Assembly: GCA_038326995.1 (NCBI GenBank)
Contig: JBBQKP010000034.1
Coordinates: 1-22,814 of the forward strand
Direction of reading: 5' to 3'
DNA length: 22,814 bases
Source of the DNA: JBBQKP01 sp038326995
Lineage (GTDB): Bacteria; Planctomycetota; Phycisphaerae; Tepidisphaerales; Tepidisphaeraceae
The stretch's first letter is position 1; each line of letters opens with the position of its first letter. The notes beneath the pieces were generated by a model. It was not told the DNA's origin, did not search any database, and worked only from the letters and a program-made list of their open reading frames with translations. The translations under genes and the position numbers were made by a program. Shown here piece after piece: positions 7,791-16,361 of this stretch.

Positions 7791-7814
7791 TTCACTCTAT
7801 TATTCACTCTATTA
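7791..7814 (+). repeat. Perfect 12-bp tandem duplication in the protease leader
   Basis: The unit TTCACTCTATTA occurs twice head-to-tail (7791-7802 and 7803-7814), 33 bp upstream of the protease start and just before GCGGAG. It lies in the presumed 5' leader. It may be a recent duplication, or paired binding sites for a regulator or RNA-binding protein; the sequence alone does not decide. Confidence 0.9.
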
Positions 7815-7846
7815 TTTTCGCGGAGTTTTCCAGATATCGTTCACCC

Positions 7847-9865
7847 ATGAAGCGTCGTATGCAGAAAAACATCGTTGAACTCCTCGAATCGCGATCCTTG
7901 ATGACGGGAGAACCGTGGGGTGCCATTCCCAGTCTAATCGGGCTTGACGCGATTTCCGACCGCTTTCCAGCGGTCACAGGTGCTGGAAGTGTTGTAGCCG
8001 TGATTGACACTGGTATTGACTATCGGCATCCGGCCCTTGGAGGCGGTTTTGGGACGTCAAACCCGAATTTTAAAGTGATAGCGGGCTACGATTTTGTAGA
8101 CAACGACGCAGACCCATTGGACACGTTTGGACACGGAACGCAGGTCGCGGGCACAATCGCCGCTGACCCATTCATTGCTGCAGGGCGCAGGTACCAGGGA
8201 ATCGCACCCGATGCAAAGCTCATCGCGTTGCGGATCGGAGCGACGACTGAATCTGTTCCACTCGACCGAATCAAACGTGCCTTGGATTGGGTCTTGACGA
8301 ATTTAGACGAGTATGGCATCGACGCCGTCAACATCAGCTTTGGTTTTGGACGATTCAACGAAGCACATACCGAAAATCAGCTCGGCCCCGAACTGCGTCA
8401 GCTCGCAGATCGGGGTGTAATTGTTACGGCATCTTCGGGCAACGACGGGATTAGTGCGGGCCCGGGAATTGACTACCCCGCCGCCAGTCCGTTCGTGATA
8501 GGTGTGGGCGCGGTTGATGAAGAGGGGACGATTGCCGACTTCTCGCAGCGTGGTAATCCGCTCACGTTTCTCGCACCAGGCGTGGACGTACCGACGACGA
8601 CCATAAACCTCGGCTTCGTGCGTTCGACGGGCACGAGTTTTGCGGCTCCCATGCTCGCAGGTGCGGTAGCACTCATCAAACAGATCTCGAGCCAATTTTC
8701 CGCTGCCGACATTCGGTCGATGCTCAGCAGTGCTAGTGCCACGACTCGCGACGGCGAAGATGTGCCGTTCGTATCGACGGGCAAATACTTTAACCGGCTT
8801 GATCTCGCCACGTTGATTCCCCAGGCGATTAGTCGTGCGCCAATCGATGACGCCGACCTGCCATTAGTGGGCAGGGGGACTGTCAACTCAATCGCAGTGG
8901 ACGAATTTGGTGTGAAGCACCTCGTGTTTTTCGATTCCGTCGATCAGACTCTTAAATACACCACTCAGCTCGTCCGCGATAACGGCGATGCCGGAAGCTG
9001 GTCCTCGCCTGTCGTTGTTGATGCCTCGGCTCCCGATGGAGGGCGCGGCGTGGGCACGAACGTCTCGCTGAAGATCGACAGCTTGGGCCGGCCGCATGTC
9101 GCTTATTACGACAGCGTTCGCGGTGATCTGAAGTATGCCTTCAGCGATGGCGACGATTTCCAGATAAGCACCCTCGACAGTGCGGGTAACACGGGCGAGA
9201 TGCCGGCGCTGCTGCTCGATTCGAGTGACACGCCTTTCGTCGCCTACTACAGGCGAAGCAGCAGCGAGCTTCGTCTTGCTGAGAAAAATAGTGCGGGCAA
9301 CTGGATCATTACTACCGTTGATTCTCCCGGCAACGTCGGTAAATTTCCCTCCATCACCCTTGATGGAAATAACCGCATTAGCTTGGCATACGACGATTCG
9401 AGCAAGGACGACCTAAAGTTCGCTCAGCGTCAACCAAACGGGAGATGGATTCGAAGCGTCGTCGATGATCGCCCGAAGACGGGCGTCGCGCATACTTCGA
9501 TTTCTTACGACCAAAACAACCGGGCCTACATCGCTTATCAAGACCTTTCATCCAAAGACCTGAAATTCGCCGTCAGCGGTAAGAGCCGATGGAGCGTCTA
9601 CGCCCCGGCGACCATCGGCGAGACAGGCTTTAATAATTCCATCATCTACGACAACGATTTGCCCACCATCGTTTCCTACGATCGAACGCGAGACACCATC
9701 TTTAAGTCGCGTTTCAACGGCGGAACCGCTTTCCAAAATACAACCCTGCGTCAAGATCGCGGCGGCGACCTGTCGATCGTCGCCTCTAATCAAAGCGGAA
9801 AATTCCTTGGAGTGTTCCGCGACGGATCCAGCCGACTCGCAGTCGAATTGCTAATTGGATCGTAA
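7847..9865 (+). CDS. Exported subtilisin-like (S8) serine protease with C-terminal repeat domain
   Basis: A 672-residue predicted extracellular protease. The basic N-terminus is followed by ELLESRSLM (11-19), a planctomycete LEPR-XLL-type export-linked motif. The catalytic triad is visible: Asp54 in VIDTGID, His96 in GHGTQVAG, Ser264 in GTSFAAP, with the oxyanion-hole Asn199 in SSGND. The peptidase domain ends near 330. Residues 340-672 contain seven related blocks built on a YYDxxxxDLKYA theme (for instance AYYDSVRGDLKYA, AYDDSSKDDLKFA, AYQDLSSKDLKFA), spaced roughly 45 residues apart, suggesting a seven-bladed beta-propeller. No inhibitory propeptide of usual length is seen between the motif and the catalytic domain. 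Two starts are possible, ATG 7847 and ATG 7859; ribosome-binding signals are weak. The RTX-type gene follows 115 bp downstream on the same strand. Confidence 0.9.
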   Translation: MKRRMQKNIVELLESRSLMTGEPWGAIPSLIGLDAISDRFPAVTGAGSVVAVIDTGIDYRHPALGGGFGTSNPNFKVIAGYDFVDNDADPLDTFGHGTQVAGTIAADPFIAAGRRYQGIAPDAKLIALRIGATTESVPLDRIKRALDWVLTNLDEYGIDAVNISFGFGRFNEAHTENQLGPELRQLADRGVIVTASSGNDGISAGPGIDYPAASPFVIGVGAVDEEGTIADFSQRGNPLTFLAPGVDVPTTTINLGFVRSTGTSFAAPMLAGAVALIKQISSQFSAADIRSMLSSASATTRDGEDVPFVSTGKYFNRLDLATLIPQAISRAPIDDADLPLVGRGTVNSIAVDEFGVKHLVFFDSVDQTLKYTTQLVRDNGDAGSWSSPVVVDASAPDGGRGVGTNVSLKIDSLGRPHVAYYDSVRGDLKYAFSDGDDFQISTLDSAGNTGEMPALLLDSSDTPFVAYYRRSSSELRLAEKNSAGNWIITTVDSPGNVGKFPSITLDGNNRISLAYDDSSKDDLKFAQRQPNGRWIRSVVDDRPKTGVAHTSISYDQNNRAYIAYQDLSSKDLKFAVSGKSRWSVYAPATIGETGFNNSIIYDNDLPTIVSYDRTRDTIFKSRFNGGTAFQNTTLRQDRGGDLSIVASNQSGKFLGVFRDGSSRLAVELLIGS

Positions 9866-9883
9866 GAGTCGTTCAGGATCAAT

Positions 9884-9900
9884 TTCACGAATATCGTGAA
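9884..9900. repeat. Perfect 7-bp inverted repeat between the protease and RTX genes
   Basis: TTCACGA, a 3-nt centre ATA, then TCGTGAA, 18 bp after the protease stop. No T-run follows, so it is a poor intrinsic terminator; a dyad binding site or an mRNA hairpin are alternatives. Confidence 0.6.
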
Positions 9901-9980
9901 TTATACCCAAAAAATCGGACTTCGTGCGTTATGATAGCCATAATAGCGGCGTCATTATTCGAGTCCGAACAACAACAGAC

Positions 9981-11099
9981 ATGCAAAGCAATATCATGAA
10001 CCGATCTCTAAAAACCGCCAAACATTTATTTAACCGTTCTTCGCAAAAATTCTCCCGCATCGTGATGGAGCATGTCGAATCACGACGAATGCTGCACAGC
10101 GGAACAGTCACCGTCGTTAACGGACTCTTCAGCTACGTGGGTGACAACGCAGTTGATAACATCCAGTTCCTCGGACCCGGGCAAAATGGCCGTACGCAAT
10201 ACGAACTGCGTTTTGCTGACGGCGACGTTGAAAACTTTGACGCAGCCACCATCAACCGCGTCTCGATCGTGACCAACGGCGGAAACGACCGCATCATCGT
10301 GGATGATTCTGTCACTGTCCCCACCACCATTAGTGCGGGTGACGGAAATGATACCATCGAGGGTGGATCCGGCGTCGACAGCATTCTGGGCGGCGCGGGT
10401 GCCGACGACATAAGGGGCTTCGGCGGAAACGATATCATCTTCGGCGGCGCGGACCGCGACACCATCGAAGGCAACGGTGGAAACGATTCCATCGTGGGCG
10501 ATGCGGGCGATGACCTCCTCTTCGGTGGTAGTGGAAACGATACACTTTCGGGTGGTCTTGGTAATGACTACGTCGAAGGTCAGGAAGACAACGACTCGCT
10601 CTTTGGAGACGCAGGACGCGACTCGCTGTACGGCGGGAGTCTCGCCAACGATAATCTTCCGATTTCGAACCAACTCTCCGACGGGGCCGATTACATCAAC
10701 GGCGGCAGCGACCCGGATTCTATTACAGGTGGATCTGCCAACGACACACTCACCGGATCAGGCGGTGCGGATTCGATCTTCGGAGGCACCGGTAATGATC
10801 GCATCAACGGCGGTGCTGGAACCGACTTAATCCGCGGCGACGACGGCAACGACCGCCTCTTTGGGGATGATTCGAACGACACGCTATTCGGCGGTAACGG
10901 GACCGACCGCTTGTGGGGCGGCAATGGCAACGACCAGCTCTTTGGAGAGTCCTCAAACGATTCACTCTACGGTGAGGCCGGGAATGACATCCTCAGCAGC
11001 GGGCAAGGTACGTTCCACATCCTCGACGGCGGAGCAGGTACCGACCGCGCCAATAACAGCCCCGGTGCAACCCGAATCAGCATTGAAGTGCTGGCGTAA
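9981..11099 (+). CDS. RTX-type hemolysin-like calcium-binding repeat protein, exported
   Basis: A secreted-type protein whose bulk is about 22 glycine/aspartate-rich nonapeptides of the GGxGxDxLx kind (for example GGSGNDTLS, GGNGNDQLF, GDDGNDRLF). These are expected to bind Ca2+ and fold into a parallel beta-roll. One longer spacer (about 23 residues) interrupts the array near its middle. The N-terminus contains EHVESRRML, the same LEPR-XLL-type planctomycete motif as the neighbouring protease. A beta-rich segment follows before the repeats. I start at ATG 9981, though ATG 9996 or 10065 are equally possible; none has a good ribosome binding site and the open frame reaches a GTG at 9924. No catalytic domain, C-terminal type I secretion signal or ABC exporter gene is seen nearby. 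An adhesive or matrix role is a guess. Confidence 0.85.
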   Translation: MQSNIMNRSLKTAKHLFNRSSQKFSRIVMEHVESRRMLHSGTVTVVNGLFSYVGDNAVDNIQFLGPGQNGRTQYELRFADGDVENFDAATINRVSIVTNGGNDRIIVDDSVTVPTTISAGDGNDTIEGGSGVDSILGGAGADDIRGFGGNDIIFGGADRDTIEGNGGNDSIVGDAGDDLLFGGSGNDTLSGGLGNDYVEGQEDNDSLFGDAGRDSLYGGSLANDNLPISNQLSDGADYINGGSDPDSITGGSANDTLTGSGGADSIFGGTGNDRINGGAGTDLIRGDDGNDRLFGDDSNDTLFGGNGTDRLWGGNGNDQLFGESSNDSLYGEAGNDILSSGQGTFHILDGGAGTDRANNSPGATRISIEVLA

Positions 11100-11142
11100 T
11101 TATTTTGGACGCATTGCCGTTGCAGATTGACTCGAAATAATC

Positions 11143-11175
11143 AACGCCCACGCAAATCTTCGCGTGGGCGTTTTT
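11143..11175 (+). terminator. Intrinsic terminator after the RTX-type gene
   Basis: CGCCCACGC (11145-11153) pairs perfectly with GCGTGGGCG (11162-11170) across an 8-nt loop, extendable by A-T pairs, and is followed directly by five T residues (11171-11175). It lies about 44 bp past the RTX stop and 73 bp before the MFS start, so the two genes have separate transcripts. Confidence 0.9.
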
Positions 11176-11247
11176 ACAGATCTAAAAACTTGGCGAGTCA
11201 AAATCCGCCATTGGGAAAATCATCGATCGTTCGATTACGATCGAATA

Positions 11248-12468
11248 ATGACTCAGCCTGCGCTCGCGCCGTCGCAACTTCTCCCTACGACATCCACCCG
11301 CGCAACACTGCTCTCTGTCGCAATGCTTACCGTGCTCGCGGGAGCGATCGTGTCTGCGGGTTTGCCTGGCATGCAACAGCATTTCTCGAGCCATCCGCGC
11401 GTGGATACCTTCGTCAGGCTCGTCGTTACTTTGCCCGCACTCGCGGTCGCTTTGATCGCACCGGGCCTGGGGTTGGTCGCAGATAAAGTTGGGCGCAAAC
11501 GGCTGCTCGTTTGGTCGTTGGCACTTTATGTGATCTCGGGAACAAGCGGACTTTATCTGCAATCGCTCGAGTCGATTTTGGTAGGACGCTTCCTTCTCGG
11601 CGTAGCAGTCGCTGGTTCAATGACCGCCGCGAGTACGATTGTGGGTGACCTCTTCAATGGTGAGTCGCGGGAAAAATTCCTTGGCATCCAAGGCGCATCC
11701 ATGTCGCTTTCGGGCGTGGTGTTTTTGCCCGCGGGTGGGATTCTGGCAGACCGATTCGGCTGGCACGCTCCCTTCGTGATGTACCTCGCCGCCGTTCCGA
11801 TTCTCATCGCGGTCATTCTTGTGCTGGTCGAAACGTCGGCCGAGTCGCGTGCGTCAAAAGCCTCCCTCGACAACGAAATCGTCGGGCCCTACAAACTCAA
11901 AGTCGCGGCAATCGCACTGGTGGTGGGCGTTCTATCTGCCTCGTTTTATCTCGTGCCCGTCCAATTGCCTTTTCTGGTCGTGCATGATCTTGGATCCAGC
12001 AAATCAATCGCGGGGCTACTTGCGGGGCTATCGGTCAGTTGCGGTGCGATCACCAGCTTCAACTACAGCAGAATCGTGCGGGTCGTAGGCCCCGCGGGAA
12101 TGTTCGTAACGTCGGGACTGTTAATGGGCGGGGGATGGATCGCGGTCGGACTCAATTCTCAGCGCTGGTCGATTCTTGTGGTGGGACTGGTGATCGGCGG
12201 CCTGGGGGTGGGTATGTACATGGCCAACTCAGTGGCGTGGTCAATGCGTCTCTCGCCCGCAGCAGTTCGCGGCCGCGTCGTCGGATTGGTGACGGCCGCG
12301 GTGTTTTTCGGCCAATTCATCTCGCCGATCCTTGCCGCACCACTAATTGATGGCGTGTACGTCGCCCGCGCGTTTGTGACGTGGGGAGCGTTGCTGCTGA
12401 CGGTCGCAATCCTGGCGGGCGTGTTTCTCCTCATCACGCCGCGACGACGTCTTCAACAAATTCCTTGA
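11248..12468 (+). CDS. Major facilitator superfamily transporter
   Basis: A 406-residue inner-membrane permease with about 12 hydrophobic helices. The MFS motif A appears in the first half as GLVADKVGRKRLL (75-87), and a related element, GGILADRFGWHAPF, follows later. The wider pattern resembles Bcr/CflA or AraJ-like drug and metabolite exporters, but the substrate cannot be read. The frame is open from 11164, but that GTG falls inside the upstream terminator, so I start at ATG 11248. No clear Shine-Dalgarno precedes it; the start is preceded by TTCGAT-N4-ATCGAA (11231-11246), an inverted repeat that could be an operator. No regulator gene lies beside it. The last 35 bp of the gene overlap the end of smc on the opposite strand. 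Confidence 0.88.
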   Translation: MTQPALAPSQLLPTTSTRATLLSVAMLTVLAGAIVSAGLPGMQQHFSSHPRVDTFVRLVVTLPALAVALIAPGLGLVADKVGRKRLLVWSLALYVISGTSGLYLQSLESILVGRFLLGVAVAGSMTAASTIVGDLFNGESREKFLGIQGASMSLSGVVFLPAGGILADRFGWHAPFVMYLAAVPILIAVILVLVETSAESRASKASLDNEIVGPYKLKVAAIALVVGVLSASFYLVPVQLPFLVVHDLGSSKSIAGLLAGLSVSCGAITSFNYSRIVRVVGPAGMFVTSGLLMGGGWIAVGLNSQRWSILVVGLVIGGLGVGMYMANSVAWSMRLSPAAVRGRVVGLVTAAVFFGQFISPILAAPLIDGVYVARAFVTWGALLLTVAILAGVFLLITPRRRLQQIP

Positions 12469-15400
12469 TGCGTCCGCCGGTCTCGACCTGATCAAATCGT
12501 ACGGCCACGCGTGTGCTCACGCCTTGCTGCTGCTGCGTTACGCCGTACAACACGTCCGCGATCTGCATCGTCCGCTTATGGTGCGTGATGATGATGAACT
12601 GTCCGACGGCGGGTTCGGCGTCTTCCGACCCTTGCAAAAATTCCTGCACAATCAGGCCAAACCGAACGTTGTTCGCCTCATCCAGTGCGGCATCGACTTC
12701 ATCCAAAATGCAGAACGGGCTCGGCTTGCTTTTGAAGATGCTCATCAGCAGCGCGATGCAGGTCATCGTCTTCTCACCGCCCGAAAGCTGGCTGATCGCG
12801 ACCGGCTGCTTGCCGGGCGGCCTGGCGATGATTTCGATGCCCGCGTCCAGAGGATCGACGCGTCGCATGACCGGCCCGCCAGCTAGCGGCAATCCGTCTG
12901 CACCCACCTGCAATTGCTTGTCCTGAAGCTCGGTCTCCAGCACCACATCCGCCTTGCCTCCGCCGAACAGTTTGCGGAAGAGCGTCTGGAAATTCTCTCT
13001 GACGGCCTGAAAAGTTTCCTCGAACCGAACGCCGCACTCGCGATTGAGTTCGTCGATCAAATCCACAAGTTGCTTCTTGCTGTCCGCCAGATCTTCGAGC
13101 TGCTTTGCAAACTCCTGTGATCGTTTCTCGAGCTCCGTCATTTCGTCCAATGCGTCAAGATTGACGTTGCCCAGTCGGTGGATTCTGTCCTTCAGTTGCC
13201 GAACCTGATCTGCGACTTCGTCCCAGTTTTTCTCTTCCGATTCATATGGAACCTCGGCCGTAATTTCCTGGTAATGGTGCGCGAGATCGAGTTGCGCCTC
13301 ATCTCGCGCTTTGCCCAGCAGTGACTCGAGCCGCGTCGCGACCTGCGACTCTTCAAGCCTTAGCTGATTCAGTCTTTCTTCGATCGACGCGACCGATGCG
13401 CGCGTCGATTCCACTTCAATCACGGCCCGATCGAGTTCGGTCTTCACACCTTGCTGACGGGCCTGCGCATCTTCCGACCGTGTTTGAATTAACTCGACAT
13501 CGATCTCGAGTTGCCGTGCCAGAAGCTCGGCGGAGTCCTTGTCGGCGTCGATCTTTTCGAACTGCTCGGCAAGCTGACTGATCGAAATCGTCAATCGCTT
13601 GATCTGCTCGTCCGCTTCGCTCGCGAGTGCGGATACACGCCTGAGATCCTGCTGAGAATTGATGAGACGGGTTTCAAACTGGCCGAGCTCGACGCGGAGC
13701 ACCGTCAATTCCTCTGCGGCCGTTCGAACGAATTCGATCTTGCCAACGTGTTCGATCGTCAGGTCGTTGATTCTCAAAGTCAGGCTTTCCTGATCAAGGG
13801 CGAACGTCTGGCGTCGAGTCTGAAGGTCCGTTGCTTCGATAGCAAGCTTTTCAACCTTCTCGACAACGCCCATGAGTTCGCGGTTGACCAGGGGTGCTTC
13901 GCGATCCAGTTGCGACAGGCGCTGCTCAGCCTGCGTCACTTCAGAAGAATGTTCGACGCGGCGGTTCTGCGCCTCGTGCACGCTCGAGCGGATTCGTCCG
14001 AGTTCCGTTTCAAGATCGCGTGCCTGAGCATTGCCCGCCGCGAGCTCGGCGGAGAGTGTGTGGATTCGGGTATCTGCATCTCGAATTTGCACTGCAAGTG
14101 CGTCGAGCTCTGACCGGCGTGACAGCAGGCCCATCGAAGCGCCGAGCCGTCCCGCGCGGAATGTTCCGTCCGCCTCGATGACTTCACCCGCGAGCGTCGC
14201 GTAACGCCAACCGGCCGCGCCGTAGCGTGAGAAAAGAATCGCGTGCGCCAAAGTTGCGACAACCGCCGTGCGGCCGAGCAGATGATGAGCGACCGCAGCG
14301 GCGCTGGCATCAAAACGAACGAGGTCAACCGCCAGCCGAGGCGAGAGACTTTGTGTGTCGTTTGCCAGCAATGCCTGTGCGTCTAAATCGAGTTCCGAAA
14401 ATTTGCGGATCGCAGCGGTGAGCTGATTCCAATCGACAGCGGGCAGAGGATTGTCGTGAGCCACTCGCAGAACGTTGACGCGCCCCGTAAGTTCTTCGAA
14501 TGCGGCGCGGTGCTCGACCAGCGGCGCATCGCTATCGGCGACAAGCCACTGGTCGCGGCCGTTGAGCGCCGCTTCGATCACGTGCGCGTGTTCGACGTCC
14601 ACCCGCAATAAATCCGCGACCAGTCCGCGAACCATCGGAAACTGAGACTCACGCGAACGTAGCACGGCTTTTACAGCGTCGCTCACGCCTTCGCGTCTGT
14701 CTTCAAGGTCCTGAAGTACCTTTTGACGTGACACCAAACCAGACCGCTGCTCGCGAAGGTTCTGCGATTTTTTCGTCAGTTGCTGAAGCGAAGCATCCAG
14801 CGATTTCGCATCAAGCGATCGCGTCTCAAGCTCCGCTTTTCGCTGCACGATTTCTGCATCACACCCGGCAAGCTGCTGGCGCGCAGCCTCGCGCATTGCG
14901 TTTGCCTTCTCTGCCTCGGCGGTAAGCTGGGCGTGTCGATCGCGAAGTCGAAGCGTGTTCGCCTGTGCATTTTGTTGTTCGACGTCGATCGCGCCGAGCC
15001 GTCCATCGACTTGTGAGATTTTTCGCGTGACGTCCAGAACATTCAGCTTCGCTGCTTCGATCTGACGTGCGAGTGTATTGATCGCGTGCTGCGACTCTTT
15101 GTAAGAGTCCTGCCTCTGGTTGATATCGTTGCGGGCGGATGTCACTTTCGCTTCAAAAGTGCTGAACGCTTCTTTGAATTGAGTACGCTGAAGAGTGAGC
15201 TCTTCTCGACGCGATTGGGCCTGTTCAAGATCACTGGTGAGACGGCTTCGCTGGTCCTGAAGCTGGGTTGCCTGAGACTGCGCGAAGGCGATCTGCTGGG
15301 CCGTCTGATCGATCTTACCTCGCGTGTGAATCAGTTCGCGAGAGAGGCTGTTGGAAAGCTGCGAAAGTGCGTCAAAGTCTGCGCGCAACAATGCGGAAGC

Positions 15401-16216
15401 ATTCTGAGCGCGTTGCAGACCGATGACGGATTCGTCGTGATCAAACCGTGTGTCTGCCAGTTGAGCGGTGACGCGAGTTTGTCGCATCGAGAGCCCATGA
15501 TATTCGTGTGTGAGATGGGCAAGTCGCAGATCAATTAGCTGGGCCTGAAGCTCCTGATACGAGCGTGCTTTGCCCGCCTGAATTCGGACTGAGCGCAGAC
15601 GCTTTTCGACTTCATCGACGATATCTTTGAGTCGGGCGAGATTGTCGTCGGTACGCTCGAGCTTCTTGATCGCCTCTTTGCGGCGAAGCTTGAATCGGCT
15701 GATGCCCGCGGCCTCTTCGAAGATCGTGCGACGTTCCTGCGGATTGGCTTCGAGCAGCCTGGCGACGCGGCCTTGCTCGATAACGCTATACGCATCCACG
15801 CCGACGCCGGTATCAAGAAAGAGGTCTTTGACGTCTCGTAATCGCGAGGACTGATTGTTGATTTGATATTCACTATTCCCGTCGCGCCACAGCTTTCGAC
15901 CGACGGAGACTTCGTCTGAATCGAGGTGAAGGAATCGCGAACCGTCGCCGCGGACAGGGTTTTCAAAAACGAGAGTGACTTCGGCGATGGAAGAGGGCTT
16001 GCGGCTTTCAGCGCCGTTGAAGATCACGTCCATCATCGCGCCGCCGCGAAGTGATTTTGGCGATTGATCGCCCAGCACCCATTTTACGGCGTCGACGACA
16101 TTGCTCTTGCCGCAGCCGTTGGGGCCGACGATGGCGGTGACAGGTTTATCGAAATCAAAAACGGTTTTGTCGGCAAAGCTCTTAAAACCGTGCATGACCA
16201 GTTTTTTCAATCTCAT
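12434..16216 (-). CDS. smc: Chromosome segregation/condensin ATPase SMC
   Basis: The bacterial condensin core ATPase that compacts and segregates the chromosome; works with ScpA/ScpB kleisin subunits encoded elsewhere. The 1260-residue protein has Walker A GPNGCGKSN (31-39) in the N-terminal head, long coiled-coil arms rich in Leu, Glu, Lys and Gln, and a hinge domain near 510-680 (with LVADLLRVD and GRDQWLVADSDAPL). The C-terminal head has ABC signature LSGGEKTM (1144-1151) and Walker B FCILDEVDAALDE (1168-1180). The head motifs are intact. It is somewhat longer than the common 1150-1200 residues. ATG at 16216 follows GGAGGT with a 6-nt gap. pdxA lies 145 bp upstream on the same strand. Confidence 0.95.
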   Translation of the reverse strand: MRLKKLVMHGFKSFADKTVFDFDKPVTAIVGPNGCGKSNVVDAVKWVLGDQSPKSLRGGAMMDVIFNGAESRKPSSIAEVTLVFENPVRGDGSRFLHLDSDEVSVGRKLWRDGNSEYQINNQSSRLRDVKDLFLDTGVGVDAYSVIEQGRVARLLEANPQERRTIFEEAAGISRFKLRRKEAIKKLERTDDNLARLKDIVDEVEKRLRSVRIQAGKARSYQELQAQLIDLRLAHLTHEYHGLSMRQTRVTAQLADTRFDHDESVIGLQRAQNASALLRADFDALSQLSNSLSRELIHTRGKIDQTAQQIAFAQSQATQLQDQRSRLTSDLEQAQSRREELTLQRTQFKEAFSTFEAKVTSARNDINQRQDSYKESQHAINTLARQIEAAKLNVLDVTRKISQVDGRLGAIDVEQQNAQANTLRLRDRHAQLTAEAEKANAMREAARQQLAGCDAEIVQRKAELETRSLDAKSLDASLQQLTKKSQNLREQRSGLVSRQKVLQDLEDRREGVSDAVKAVLRSRESQFPMVRGLVADLLRVDVEHAHVIEAALNGRDQWLVADSDAPLVEHRAAFEELTGRVNVLRVAHDNPLPAVDWNQLTAAIRKFSELDLDAQALLANDTQSLSPRLAVDLVRFDASAAAVAHHLLGRTAVVATLAHAILFSRYGAAGWRYATLAGEVIEADGTFRAGRLGASMGLLSRRSELDALAVQIRDADTRIHTLSAELAAGNAQARDLETELGRIRSSVHEAQNRRVEHSSEVTQAEQRLSQLDREAPLVNRELMGVVEKVEKLAIEATDLQTRRQTFALDQESLTLRINDLTIEHVGKIEFVRTAAEELTVLRVELGQFETRLINSQQDLRRVSALASEADEQIKRLTISISQLAEQFEKIDADKDSAELLARQLEIDVELIQTRSEDAQARQQGVKTELDRAVIEVESTRASVASIEERLNQLRLEESQVATRLESLLGKARDEAQLDLAHHYQEITAEVPYESEEKNWDEVADQVRQLKDRIHRLGNVNLDALDEMTELEKRSQEFAKQLEDLADSKKQLVDLIDELNRECGVRFEETFQAVRENFQTLFRKLFGGGKADVVLETELQDKQLQVGADGLPLAGGPVMRRVDPLDAGIEIIARPPGKQPVAISQLSGGEKTMTCIALLMSIFKSKPSPFCILDEVDAALDEANNVRFGLIVQEFLQGSEDAEPAVGQFIIITHHKRTMQIADVLYGVTQQQQGVSTRVAVRFDQVETGGRIKEFVEDVVAA

Positions 16217-16361
16217 CGCGCGACCTCCATGTCGTCAGGCGTTTGCTGACCCGGACTTCCTGTCCGAGTATTTCTGGAAGTAGCGTACCGATAAGCATGC
16301 GAGATGCAATTTCAGGCACAGTTAGTATGTGCTAATCAATCTGCAAGTTCTTTTGACAGGC

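Noticed and set aside
10080..10673. A 197-codon minus-strand open frame in the RTX gene
   Set aside because: The RTX nonapeptide DNA repeat (27-bp period) makes repeated valine- and alanine-rich antisense frames; these are artefacts.
13511..14113. A 200-codon plus-strand open frame in smc
   Set aside because: It is the shadow of smc's coiled-coil coding strand; composition is explained by the opposite frame.
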